From the IMG/VR virus record IMGVR_UViG_3300017991_000398, positions 1 through 23,440 of that record: a DNA stretch of 23,440 bases, one strand, 5' to 3'. Below, piece after piece: positions 5,663 through 14,928 of the stretch; position 1 is the stretch's first letter, and each line of letters opens with the position of its first letter. A program made the position numbers and the translations under genes. Origin of the DNA: a virus. Under the pieces are notes generated by a model. That model was given only the letters and a program-made list of their open reading frames with translations, was not told the DNA's origin and did not search any database.

Positions 5663-7156
5663 TCAGTTATACATGCGGAGCGGGTCGGTGTCGCCTGCTC
5701 CCTGGTCATCGGCGAAGGGTGGCTTCCTCGTGGTGTTTTCCACGTGGGTGCTCGCGTAGCGCAGCATCATGCTGCCGTAGCGGACCGCCGATTCGATGTC
5801 GTCGTGCGTCGGGACGATCACGCCATCCTTGCGATGGAGGAGCCGCTTCTCCTCCAGGAACTCGTCGCATTGGGGTGAGAAGACTCGGAAGCGTCCCGTG
5901 TTCATGCGCTCCAGTAGGTCGATCGTCGCCTGCTCGCGAGACTGTGGGCCGCCGGTCTCGTCCTGGAAGCGCGCCGACAGCTCCATCACGTTGAGCTCGG
6001 CGTCCCGGTACGGCTGGATGAGCTGCACGCCGCTGCCCTTGTCGCGCGTCAGGCCGTCGTGCGGCCATGCGAGCGGGATCCACGGGCCGCGCTTCGCGAT
6101 CGCCGTCGTGTGGTACGCATGGGTCTCGCCCTTGCGGCGGTAGCAGTCGTAGAGGTAGAGCACGTCGCTGTCCGGATCGAGGGCCAGCCACGCGGCCGCG
6201 AAGGGGTGGCCGATGCCGAAGTCGATGCCGACCACGCGCCGGAAGTGCCGGGGAATCTGGAAGGGGCGACAGACGAGCTTCTCGTCGGGGACGGTGTAGA
6301 CGCGACCGGAGCCCATGAGGGGGTCGCCGCTGAGTCGGGTCTCGCGTTCGTGCTCCGGCGCCGTCGCGGCGAGGCGTTCGATCGCGGTTGTGTCCAGGTG
6401 CGGCGCATCGTATACCGTCGCGCCAACCCACATGATGCCGGGGCCGCCTTTGATGAAGTGGTGCACGGTCTCGGACATGCCGAAGAGGGGCGTGCGCGTG
6501 AAGAGAATCAGGCCGTTCGTGTCGAGCACGCGGAACTGGCATTCGGAGTAGATCTTGTGACTCGGCGGCTCTTCGTCCAACCAGACGCCGTGGCGACTAG
6601 TGCCCTGGAACTTCGTGTCGCCTTGTTCAAAGCTCTTGAACTGGAGCTGTGAGATCCCGCCGCTCACGTGGCGGATCATCACGGTGTCGAGCACGTTCTG
6701 GACGCCGCATTGGCGGAAGGACCAGCTTATGATGTCCACCTTCGGGATCCAGCCCGTGCCGTCGGGCTCGCGCTCGCCTTCCTCGAAGCCGCCGACGAGC
6801 GCGGTCTGGGGCACGTCGCGGGTGCTCTCGTTGGATTCACCGGCCACGATCCAGCGCGTCGGTCCGCTGAAGCGCCGCCCGCGCCACCATTCCGGATATC
6901 GCCCCGTCAGGTGGATCGCGACCTCGGCGGCGGCCGTCCTGGTCTTGCCCACGCGGTTGCCCGCGATGAGCGCGCGCTCGTTGTGGTCGATGCCCTCCGC
7001 ATGGAATCGCTCTTGCCAGTCGTAGGGGCCGCCGTCGTGGCCGTGGCGCGCGAGATCCGCGTACTCCACGCGAAGCCGGTTCTGTTTGACAGCGCGCTCA
7101 TACTCACGGATGAGCTTCGCCGCCTTCGCCTGGGCCTGGAGATCAGCCTGGGTCAT
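5663..7156 (-). CDS. Terminase large subunit (packaging ATPase and nuclease)
   Basis: 497 aa. It drives DNA into the procapsid through the portal and cuts the concatemer. The ATPase half has Walker A AGNRVGKT (65-72) and Walker B VWLDEEPP (191-198), with the two Glu after Asp supplying the catalytic carboxylate. The nuclease half has the RNase H-like GIDFG (Asp312), a PHDG segment (Asp367) and DDIESAVRYG (452-461, Asp453), the expected metal-binding acids. The N-terminal 60 residues contain an adenine-binding-type W-Q-RFH element. ATG 7156 overlaps the tail-fibre stop by ATGA, as expected for translational coupling. Following the tail-fibre gene matches T7 gene 19 after gene 17, but without the holin and spanin genes between. 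Confidence 0.95.
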   Translation of the reverse strand: MTQADLQAQAKAAKLIREYERAVKQNRLRVEYADLARHGHDGGPYDWQERFHAEGIDHNERALIAGNRVGKTRTAAAEVAIHLTGRYPEWWRGRRFSGPTRWIVAGESNESTRDVPQTALVGGFEEGEREPDGTGWIPKVDIISWSFRQCGVQNVLDTVMIRHVSGGISQLQFKSFEQGDTKFQGTSRHGVWLDEEPPSHKIYSECQFRVLDTNGLILFTRTPLFGMSETVHHFIKGGPGIMWVGATVYDAPHLDTTAIERLAATAPEHERETRLSGDPLMGSGRVYTVPDEKLVCRPFQIPRHFRRVVGIDFGIGHPFAAAWLALDPDSDVLYLYDCYRRKGETHAYHTTAIAKRGPWIPLAWPHDGLTRDKGSGVQLIQPYRDAELNVMELSARFQDETGGPQSREQATIDLLERMNTGRFRVFSPQCDEFLEEKRLLHRKDGVIVPTHDDIESAVRYGSMMLRYASTHVENTTRKPPFADDQGAGDTDPLRMYN

Positions 7157-8739
7157 GGAAGCTCGCTATCTGCCGTCCATGTGCCGTCCATCTGGGCCTT
7201 GCCCGCCGCGCCCGCGATGAGGTTGCCCTTCACCACGAAAGCGTCGGTCGTCGCGCTGCCCTGCTGGGACGTGGTATCCATGAGCGTCTCGGTCACGACG
7301 GTGAGCGCGATCGTCGCGCTCGCCGCCCGCTTCCTGGTGCGGAAGCGCACGGCGCCGCCGATCGCGCCGCTCTCGGCGACGTTTGGGTTGTATTGGCGGT
7401 CCTCGTAGTCGCCGACCTCGTAGAAGCGCTCGCAGAGCGTGAGCTCCTCCTGGTAGGGCCGGTGCAAGGTATCGTGGGCGTTGTCGCCCAGCTCCAGTTG
7501 CACGTCGGTGATGTAGAGCTCGTCGCCCGCCGCCGCGTCGGTGTCATCAACCCAGATAAACACGGCGACGTTCTTGGCGCCAGCCGTGTCGATGTTCACG
7601 CCCTCCAGCGTCCAGGTCTCCCACGTGTCTACCGTCAGGTCGATGAAGTCGGCGAAGATTCCCTCGGTCGTGAAGTTGGCATTGTGGCTCGGGTTCGTGC
7701 CCTGGGCATTCCAGGACGTGATGGGGTCGGCGACGGGCACGTCCTCGGTGCTCGTCCAGGACATCACGCTGGCGCGAATCTTCCGAATCCGCTTTCCGGT
7801 CGGCGTGTACGTCTTGAAGCTGAGCGAGACCTTCTTCCCGATCAGGCGCTTGGCGTCGCGGGCCTCGATGATCTGGTAGATCCCGAACTTCTTATTTGCC
7901 GTGTTCACGGTGAGCTTCATCGAGGCATAGCTCTGGTCGGGAATCGTCGTCGTCTCCTGGTCGGCGTCGATCACGCCGTTGCCGTCGGAGAGGATCTTCC
8001 AGCGATCGAGGAGGAAGGCGGCATCGTTGGGTGCCGCGATGCTCGCGCCGCGCTGCGCGATGCGCATGTCGCCATTGATGAGCGCGTTGTAGAGAATCGG
8101 GCTCTGCCACTCCCACGCGCTGGCGCCGGTCGCGGCGAGCTGCTTCCCGGCATCGGCGGCGACGGGATCGGGAACCTCCTGTGTGTCCTCGGCCCAATCG
8201 AAGGCGCCCGCGCCGGTGGCCTTCAAGACATAATCGACCTCGCCCGCCAGCGGCGCCGGGACGTTGCCCTGTCCGGCGATCGCCTGATTGACGTAGGTTT
8301 TCGTGGCCGCGTCCTGCGCCTCGGTCGGGTCGGCGACGTTCTTGATCTGCTGGCTCTCGGCATCCCACTCGTCCAGGGCGTCGCCCGTGCGGTGCACGCC
8401 TTCCTGGATCATCATGGTGAGCCGGTCGGCGAGATCCTGGAAGGTCTCGGCCGGGAATCGGTCGGCGTTGGCGAAGCCGTCGTCCTGGGTGCGCGGGATG
8501 CTCCTCACGATTTCGTACTCGGAATTGAGCGTCGTCGCGCCGATCCACGTGACCTCGCCGCCGCTCGCCTCGCCCGCGCCGGTGAGCTCGTAGTCCGTGT
8601 TGAGCGTCATCACCACGCCGTCCTCGAGAACCACGACCCAATCGTCGGCGTGGAACTGGAAGGTGACGGGGAACTTCTGTCCGGTCGAGCCGTCGCCGGT
8701 GTACGGGCCGGATCGCATTGTCTCGCTGGAAACCGTCAT
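7153..8739 (-). CDS. Tail fibre protein with T7 gp17-like N-terminal anchor
   Basis: 528 aa. The first about 110 residues (PYTGDGSTGQKFPVTFQFH, VLEDG, TDYELTGAG, VTW, ADRFPAETFQDLADRL) match the T7 gp17 N-terminal domain that fixes the fibre to the tail. Residues 132-150 (IKNVADPTEAQDAATKTYV) are a connector motif common in fibre proteins. From about residue 217 (YNALINGDMRIAQRG) a beta-sandwich-like, possibly carbohydrate-binding region begins and includes a LLDRWKI strand and a DVQLELG motif, ending in a receptor-proximal tip. No lyase or peptidase motif and no chaperone domain is seen. ATG 8739 has GAGGGA upstream and starts 12 nt after the gp16-like stop. Confidence 0.85.
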   Translation of the reverse strand: MTVSSETMRSGPYTGDGSTGQKFPVTFQFHADDWVVVLEDGVVMTLNTDYELTGAGEASGGEVTWIGATTLNSEYEIVRSIPRTQDDGFANADRFPAETFQDLADRLTMMIQEGVHRTGDALDEWDAESQQIKNVADPTEAQDAATKTYVNQAIAGQGNVPAPLAGEVDYVLKATGAGAFDWAEDTQEVPDPVAADAGKQLAATGASAWEWQSPILYNALINGDMRIAQRGASIAAPNDAAFLLDRWKILSDGNGVIDADQETTTIPDQSYASMKLTVNTANKKFGIYQIIEARDAKRLIGKKVSLSFKTYTPTGKRIRKIRASVMSWTSTEDVPVADPITSWNAQGTNPSHNANFTTEGIFADFIDLTVDTWETWTLEGVNIDTAGAKNVAVFIWVDDTDAAAGDELYITDVQLELGDNAHDTLHRPYQEELTLCERFYEVGDYEDRQYNPNVAESGAIGGAVRFRTRKRAASATIALTVVTETLMDTTSQQGSATTDAFVVKGNLIAGAAGKAQMDGTWTADSELP

Positions 8740-8751
8740 GCTGGTCCCTCG

Positions 8752-11700
8752 TTAGTTGGGCAAGCCTGCGTCGGCCGCCGGTTCGTCTTCGATGATGCCC
8801 GCCTTCTCCATGAGCTGTCGGTTCTTCACCAGCTCGCGGGCCATGCGCACGGCGGGGACGAAGCCCACGCCCTTGTATTGGCCGATCGCCTCGGCAAGAT
8901 CGAGCATCGCATCCCAGAACGCCGTGGTGCTCCAGGAGTCGGCGGTGATCGCGTCGCGCAGCTTGAAGCTCGACTGCATGAGCTCTTCGACGAGCCCGGT
9001 CGCGGGGGAGAGCTCCAGGCCGTAGCTGTGCTGCTCCAGGCCGGTGGCCTTCTGGGCGATCCAGGATGCCACGTCGCCGAGATAGAGGTTGCCCGCCGTC
9101 GCGTCGATCATGCGCTTCGACCAGCGCTCGTACCATTCGTCGTCGTAGTCCTTGCCGAGCAGCGCGCCGAAGAGCTCGTAGGCGGCGGTGATGAACATCG
9201 ACGTGCCGATCATCGTCGCCGCGATGTTCCAGGATTGGAGTGCGACGTTGCGGGGGCTCGGATCGCGTCGCATGTTCATGGCCGCCCGGTAGGCGTTGTT
9301 GACGTTCGCGTTGCGCGGGGCGTGGAGGAGCGTCAGGCCACGCACGCCCGCGCTCCCGCGCGCCTCGATGGCCATCCCCGCGAGGTTGATCGTGTCGAAG
9401 ACGGGCTGGGTGCGATTGATCGTCTTCTCGGCGAGTGCGGCGACGGCCGCGTAGTAGGCATCGCCCTGGAGCGCCGCGCCGTGGTCGTGGCTGATCTTGA
9501 GCTCGGCTGCCCTCCAAATGACCCGGATGGCGACGGTATCCATCGCGCGGATCATGGCCATCATCCACTCACCGCTGGGCCGGAAGCCCAGGAACTTCGG
9601 CGACTTGCCGAGCGTCTCGCTCATCAGCCTGATTGCCGACTGCTCCAGGCGATCGCGGACCATCGGGCTGTAGGTGCGCATGCGCTGGGTCACGCCGGGG
9701 CTCAGCGCGCTGGTCAAGAGCGCCCGGATGAGGTACGGCTCGGAAATCTCGCTGCGAGCCGCGATGAGCGAGCCGACTTGGTAGAGCGCAACGCGCGGGT
9801 TGAGTCCGAGAAAGGCGGGGGCCACTCGATCGAGCAGCGGATTGATGACGCTGGAAAACGGACCCTGCCGGATCTGGCCGCCCAGCGACTCGCGGGCCAT
9901 CTCGTTGAGGTGCGCCTCGAAGTAGCGGATCGCGGCGCCGCCGTAGGTGTTGCTCAGCGCAGCGCGAAGGTGGGGGTGCGCGAGTGCGCGCTGGGCCGTG
10001 GTCATCGCGGGCTCCAGCTCGCTGAGGGATGCGACGTACCATGACAGGTTGTTGAACTCGGCGAAGATCCCCTGGATCTCGATGGCGAGCTTCCGCTCCT
10101 CCGTGCGCTCATGGGCGATGTTGAGCTCGCGGACGGCCCGGCCGACGTAGTTGCCGGAGTCGATGCCCGCCTTCGGCTCGCGCGTGCGCACGCGATGGCG
10201 GGGCCAGTGGTTCTCGGGGAAGGTGATGTCGTAGCCGAGCTGGTGGGCTGCCCATTGGGCGATCGCCCGCTTGTGGATCGTGTTGTTGTATTCCATCAGG
10301 CGGGTGACGATCACGTGCTCCTGGTCGGTGAGCTGGTCCATGATCGTCTCGATGTCGGAGTGCGTGAGCTCGATCGTCACGCCCGTTGCCCAGCCGGGCA
10401 GTCGAATGTGCGTCCCCTCGAACTCGATGAGATCTCGGGTGCGCGAATCTCGCAGCGTTGCCACGATGCCCATGAGCTCGTCGGACGTGACGCGCAGCGT
10501 TCGCTCGCCGCTGAGCTCGATCGTGCGCGTCTCGGCGCGGGTCATGCCGCGCTGGACGGCCGGGCCGGAGCGGTTGAAGAACTTGTGATAGATCGCCTGG
10601 AAGCGGTTGTGTTGCCCGGCGAGCGTCCGGCTCATGCGCGCGAGGGTTCGGCTGCCGAGCACAAAGCCTGCCTCCTGGACGGCCGCGTGCAGCACGTCGA
10701 TCGCGTGGTGGTAGCGGCCGAGGCGGGAGCGGTGCCCCTGGTTGAGATCTCCGTAGAAGATCTGATGCAGGAGCGTGTCGTCCCCTCCGCTCAGGAAGTC
10801 GGCGAAGGTGTCGGGCTTGAGCTCGGCGGTGCGGCTCAGGGGGATCGCCAGCGGGCTGAGGCGCGTTACGCGCTGGATGGTGCCCGTGATGTCGATCGGG
10901 CGCACCCCGCCGCGCGTCTCCAGCACTTCGGCGGCGGCCGTCGCCGCGAGCTGGTCGAGCTGGCGCCGCTCGGCGCCCCTAATCACGCGGTTGACCATGT
11001 GATTGAGCGCGAGGAAGTGCTCGACCATATCGGCCATCTGCTCGGCCTCTTCCGTCGTGAGCTCGGCGATCGGCTTGAGGCTCAGCCGGGCAAGCTCGCG
11101 GCGCAGGGCGATGGGGATCACGCTGTCGGGGTTCTCGACGAGGAAGTCGGCGATCGCCTGGAGGGCGTCGCGGCGCTTGCCGCTCAGCGCCTTGCGCATG
11201 ACGTCGCCCGTGAGCTCGTCGATCATCGCCTGATACTCGGGCCGGAGCTTGGCCTTGCCCGCCGCGCGGAGCACGCGATCGAGGCGCTTCACGGCGACGT
11301 TGTGCTCGTATGCCTGGAGTACCTCATGCACCTTTCTGATCGACTTCGCGAGACGGCCCGGCGTCTCGGCATCCCGGATGTTCGTCAGGAGCTTGCCGCG
11401 CTGGCTGACGGGGAGCAGCTCGCGCACGATCTGGGTGAGCTGCTTCCGGATGAGCTGGCGCCCGGCCTTGTCGTCGCGGTGCTGACGCTGGAGATCTCGG
11501 CGCAGCTCGATGAGCTGGGTGCGGGCAAGGTCGCCCCGCGCGCGGTCGGCCGCGTGGGCCGCGCGACGCTGGGCGGCGAGGCTCAGGTGCAGCGCCTCGC
11601 TCTCCGTGATGGTCTTCGGCTGCTTCGGCCCGCGCAGCGCTTCGCGGATCCTGCCCTTGGCCGTCTGCCGCTTCGCGTAGGCGACGCGGCGCTCGACGCT

Positions 11701-14700
11701 GTTGCGCAGGTCGGTCGCAGCGAGCTCGAACCGGGCCGGGTCGATCTTTCCTGTCTCCGGATCGACCGATGCGGTGATGAGCTTCTGGACGTTGCGTGCG
11801 ATCCGCTTCTCGTACTTGCGTAGGTGCGGGCGGCGCTCCAGCCACGCGCGCACCATGTTGCGGATCCCCCGTGCGCCGCGCACGCCGTACTTCATCGCCT
11901 TCGCGGTGAGATAGATCGTCGCGTCGGCGATCATCGGGATCACGATCGACTCGCCCAGCACGGTGGCGTGCAGGCCGCGCGGCGGTCCCTTGCGCAGCCG
12001 GGCCGCCGCGTCGGCGGCGTACTGGTCGGCCTTGGTTTCGATCCAATCGAGTAGATCTCCGGATTCGTCGGCATCGAGCGCCGCCTGGACCTGGGCGCGC
12101 CGCTCGCGGTCGGCGCGATCTACCGGCGACGGCTCCGGTTCCGTGATGAGCGTCTCCTGCGCGCCGGTGACGGGGCCGCCGAACTCCTCGCCGATCAACC
12201 CCGGCTGGGTGACGGTGACGGTGCGCGTCGGCTCCTCGGCGCGCATCTCGTCGATCGCCGCCTCGGCCCGCCCGGCTTCCGCATCGTCCCGCGCCGTCTC
12301 CTCGGCCAGCGCCTCGCGCGAGATCTCGGTGAGCTGGAGCGTGCCCCGGTCGATGGGGATCCTCGCGATCGACTCGGCGATGATGTTCGCGTTGAGACCT
12401 TCCCAGCTTGTGAGCATGAGCTCGCCGTACTCGTTGGGCACAATCTCGAACTCGATGCCTTCGACCTGGAAGGTGGCGCCGACGGGGAGCTCGGAGGGGT
12501 CGTACCACTCGCGCTCGCGCGTGGAATACTGCCGACGCGCGCGGGCCGATTCCTCGCGGCTCATGTCGGCCGTCACGTGATCCTCCTCGGCCGTGAGACG
12601 CGCCTCGATGAGAAATGCGGCGAGGTACTGCTCCGGCTCGGCGAGCTCGGGCTGATCGAGGATGCGCTGCCGCGCGTTACGGTGCTTGGCGCGCTCGCCG
12701 CCCGCCGCTTCCTCCAGGATCGCGTCGATCATCGCGTCGCCGACCATCTCGCGCGCGTAGCTGTCGTCTTCCGTGACCTGGATGACGCTGCGAATCCGCA
12801 TCTGCTCGGCCGGAGTGAACCGCGTCAGGGCGTCGGGGTGGACGGCGAAGCCTTCCGTGTCGCCGACGCCCGGCCGGGTGCCCGATGCGGTGTCGTTCTC
12901 CAGCGCGATGCGCTCGTTGGCCGACTCTAGGAGATCGCCTCCGGTGTAGTCGATCCAGGATTGGACGAGCCCCTCTTGGGCTGTCCAGTTGACGGGCTCA
13001 AGGGTGATGGGCTCGGGGAGTGTTCCCGGTTGGCGACCTGTCGGCTCCCCACGGTCGGGCGGCTGCGCAGCGCGTTCCACCGCTCCTGGCGGCTCTGGGG
13101 CCTGGACGGCTTCTTCTTCGAGCTGGGCGAGGGCTTCGTGCTGTGCGGATTCCAGCTCCCCCTCGTAGGCACGTTGCTCGTCTTCTTCGGCATGGCGCTG
13201 TCCCTCGATGTCGATCAGGGTCCGGAGGATGGCCTCGCCGGTCTCGACCTGCGCGTCGCTGAGCGGCTCGCGCGTCTCCGGGTCGAGCCGGTTCGTGAGG
13301 ATCCATTGTAGCTCGCCGATGGATTCGGTGATCTCGGCCGCCGTCATCAGATCCAGCTCGTCGGGCAGGCTCCAGGTCGGACCCGATGGCTGGAGATCAG
13401 GGTACTCAGCGAGCACGTGTGCGGGAACTTCTTCGCCGCGCTGCATCGCTTCTCTGATCGCCTGTCGGTGGCGAATGCTCAGATCGGCCACCGGGACGCG
13501 GGGCATTTCGTCGCCGCGCTCCACGGCTCGGATGATGCCCCATGGATCGGCCGCCCGCTCCTCCTCGTCGGCGAGACGGTCGGCGAAGATCTCGGCCAGA
13601 ATCGGCCGGGCTTCCTGGAGATCCTCGGCCGTGGTCGGGTTGAGCGTGCTCCGGAGCTCGTCGTAGGTCATTTCCCATACGTGTTCGGGCTTCGGTCGGG
13701 CAGTCTCTTCCGTTGCGGCCGCCTCCGGCTCGATTCCAGGCTCAGCCGTCGCCTGGGCCGCCTGGGTGGGCGTTGGCGCCGGAGGGCCGTAGGTCTGGAC
13801 CTCGGCGCCTCGGGCGGCTCTCAGGGCATTCCTGGCGATCTCAGCATCCCACGTCGTCATGCGGTGGTCGTAGACGAGCTCCAGGCGGCCGGTGATCCGG
13901 CTCCGGCGGGTGCGGGGGGAGATCATCACGGGGCCGAGCAGCAGCAGCCCGCCGACCGCGCCGCCGCCCGCCGCTTCGCCGACGCCGGAGAAGAGCGGCC
14001 GCTTCGGGTCGATCGACTCGGTGCTGAAGAAGCCCTGCTTGGCGATCGCGTTCTGGATGACCTGCGTGATGCCCTCCTCCAGCGCCTCCACGCCCGTGCC
14101 CGTGAAGATCTGTCCGGCGGCCGTCACCATCGCCCCACGGTTGCCGCGCAGGAAAGCCTCGCCGAGCGACTTCTTCAGCGCGGGGGCCACCCTGCCGCCC
14201 AGATACTCCAGGCCGAGATACTCGGCCACGAACTCGGCCGCCGCGTGGCCGAGCCCGATCTCGACCGCCTCGGCCGCGTCCGGCGTGAAGCCCTGGGCTT
14301 CCATGATCGTGCGGTACTCATCCGCGCCGCCGCCAAACGCCTGGAAGCCGTAGTAGAGCGCGATCGCCGCCCGGCCGCCGCTCGTCGCGGTACCGCCGAC
14401 GCCTGCCATCGAGGGCACGATCTGACCGGCCACGCGCCCGGTCCAGACTGACGGCCCGCCCTTGCGCACGTAGTAGCCGCCGGATTCGTGCTCGAACTGG
14501 CGGCGCACGGTCTCTCCGGCGACGCGGTAGTCCTCGGCCAGATCCTCCCGGCCCGCGTAGTCGAAGATCGCGGCCATGCCGTTGGCGATGTTCTCGTAGG
14601 GGATGATGATCGAGCCTTCGCCGAAGCCCGCGGCCGCGTGGTAGACCTGGCCGACCACGGGGATGGAGCTCAAGCGTTCGGCGGTCGGGTCCGTGAGATC

Positions 14701-14928
14701 CGGAAGATCGTAGATGCGCGGATCGTAGATCGTGTTGCCGCTGCGCCGTGCAGCTTCGGCACCGAGCGCCTGGGTTCGGTCGGCCTCGAAGAGCTGGGCC
14801 AAGAGCGAGCCTTCCGGGCGCGTCTGTACCGTCGTCGTGCTGCGCAGGGAAAGACCGGGGCGGCTGTCGAGCGCTTCGCTATCCTGCGCCATGAGATCTC
14901 GGAGGAGCGTACTGTCGGCTCGCGTCAT
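8752..14928 (-). CDS. Giant internal virion/ejection protein, T7 gp16-like, 2058 aa
   Basis: 2058 aa against 1318 in T7 gp16. Position between the gp15-like and fibre genes supports an ejection protein that leaves the capsid and forms a conduit through the cell envelope. A Gly/Ala-rich region (about residues 90-340) contains the VEALEEGITQVIQ and GGGAVGGLLLLG pattern seen in large phage ejection and polyvalent-type proteins. A hydrophobic stretch lies at 318-336 and another near the C-terminus (IAATMIGTSMFITAAYELFG). A long Arg/Glu-rich helical region and several acidic stretches lie between. I see no lytic transglycosylase motif at the N-terminus, unlike T7 gp16. ATG 14928 overlaps the upstream stop by ATGA; the frame stays open to 15891, but that part lies inside the gp15-like gene and reads as shadow. 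Confidence 0.8.
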   Translation of the reverse strand: MTRADSTLLRDLMAQDSEALDSRPGLSLRSTTTVQTRPEGSLLAQLFEADRTQALGAEAARRSGNTIYDPRIYDLPDLTDPTAERLSSIPVVGQVYHAAAGFGEGSIIIPYENIANGMAAIFDYAGREDLAEDYRVAGETVRRQFEHESGGYYVRKGGPSVWTGRVAGQIVPSMAGVGGTATSGGRAAIALYYGFQAFGGGADEYRTIMEAQGFTPDAAEAVEIGLGHAAAEFVAEYLGLEYLGGRVAPALKKSLGEAFLRGNRGAMVTAAGQIFTGTGVEALEEGITQVIQNAIAKQGFFSTESIDPKRPLFSGVGEAAGGGAVGGLLLLGPVMISPRTRRSRITGRLELVYDHRMTTWDAEIARNALRAARGAEVQTYGPPAPTPTQAAQATAEPGIEPEAAATEETARPKPEHVWEMTYDELRSTLNPTTAEDLQEARPILAEIFADRLADEEERAADPWGIIRAVERGDEMPRVPVADLSIRHRQAIREAMQRGEEVPAHVLAEYPDLQPSGPTWSLPDELDLMTAAEITESIGELQWILTNRLDPETREPLSDAQVETGEAILRTLIDIEGQRHAEEDEQRAYEGELESAQHEALAQLEEEAVQAPEPPGAVERAAQPPDRGEPTGRQPGTLPEPITLEPVNWTAQEGLVQSWIDYTGGDLLESANERIALENDTASGTRPGVGDTEGFAVHPDALTRFTPAEQMRIRSVIQVTEDDSYAREMVGDAMIDAILEEAAGGERAKHRNARQRILDQPELAEPEQYLAAFLIEARLTAEEDHVTADMSREESARARRQYSTREREWYDPSELPVGATFQVEGIEFEIVPNEYGELMLTSWEGLNANIIAESIARIPIDRGTLQLTEISREALAEETARDDAEAGRAEAAIDEMRAEEPTRTVTVTQPGLIGEEFGGPVTGAQETLITEPEPSPVDRADRERRAQVQAALDADESGDLLDWIETKADQYAADAAARLRKGPPRGLHATVLGESIVIPMIADATIYLTAKAMKYGVRGARGIRNMVRAWLERRPHLRKYEKRIARNVQKLITASVDPETGKIDPARFELAATDLRNSVERRVAYAKRQTAKGRIREALRGPKQPKTITESEALHLSLAAQRRAAHAADRARGDLARTQLIELRRDLQRQHRDDKAGRQLIRKQLTQIVRELLPVSQRGKLLTNIRDAETPGRLAKSIRKVHEVLQAYEHNVAVKRLDRVLRAAGKAKLRPEYQAMIDELTGDVMRKALSGKRRDALQAIADFLVENPDSVIPIALRRELARLSLKPIAELTTEEAEQMADMVEHFLALNHMVNRVIRGAERRQLDQLAATAAAEVLETRGGVRPIDITGTIQRVTRLSPLAIPLSRTAELKPDTFADFLSGGDDTLLHQIFYGDLNQGHRSRLGRYHHAIDVLHAAVQEAGFVLGSRTLARMSRTLAGQHNRFQAIYHKFFNRSGPAVQRGMTRAETRTIELSGERTLRVTSDELMGIVATLRDSRTRDLIEFEGTHIRLPGWATGVTIELTHSDIETIMDQLTDQEHVIVTRLMEYNNTIHKRAIAQWAAHQLGYDITFPENHWPRHRVRTREPKAGIDSGNYVGRAVRELNIAHERTEERKLAIEIQGIFAEFNNLSWYVASLSELEPAMTTAQRALAHPHLRAALSNTYGGAAIRYFEAHLNEMARESLGGQIRQGPFSSVINPLLDRVAPAFLGLNPRVALYQVGSLIAARSEISEPYLIRALLTSALSPGVTQRMRTYSPMVRDRLEQSAIRLMSETLGKSPKFLGFRPSGEWMMAMIRAMDTVAIRVIWRAAELKISHDHGAALQGDAYYAAVAALAEKTINRTQPVFDTINLAGMAIEARGSAGVRGLTLLHAPRNANVNNAYRAAMNMRRDPSPRNVALQSWNIAATMIGTSMFITAAYELFGALLGKDYDDEWYERWSKRMIDATAGNLYLGDVASWIAQKATGLEQHSYGLELSPATGLVEELMQSSFKLRDAITADSWSTTAFWDAMLDLAEAIGQYKGVGFVPAVRMARELVKNRQLMEKAGIIEDEPAADAGLPN

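Noticed and set aside
7393-10044. 883-aa plus-strand frame
   Set aside because: Antisense shadow of the fibre and giant ejection genes; rich in Arg, Val, Asp and Gly with no ribosome site or family pattern.
10111-11823. 570-aa plus-strand frame
   Set aside because: Antisense shadow of the giant ejection protein; no independent support.
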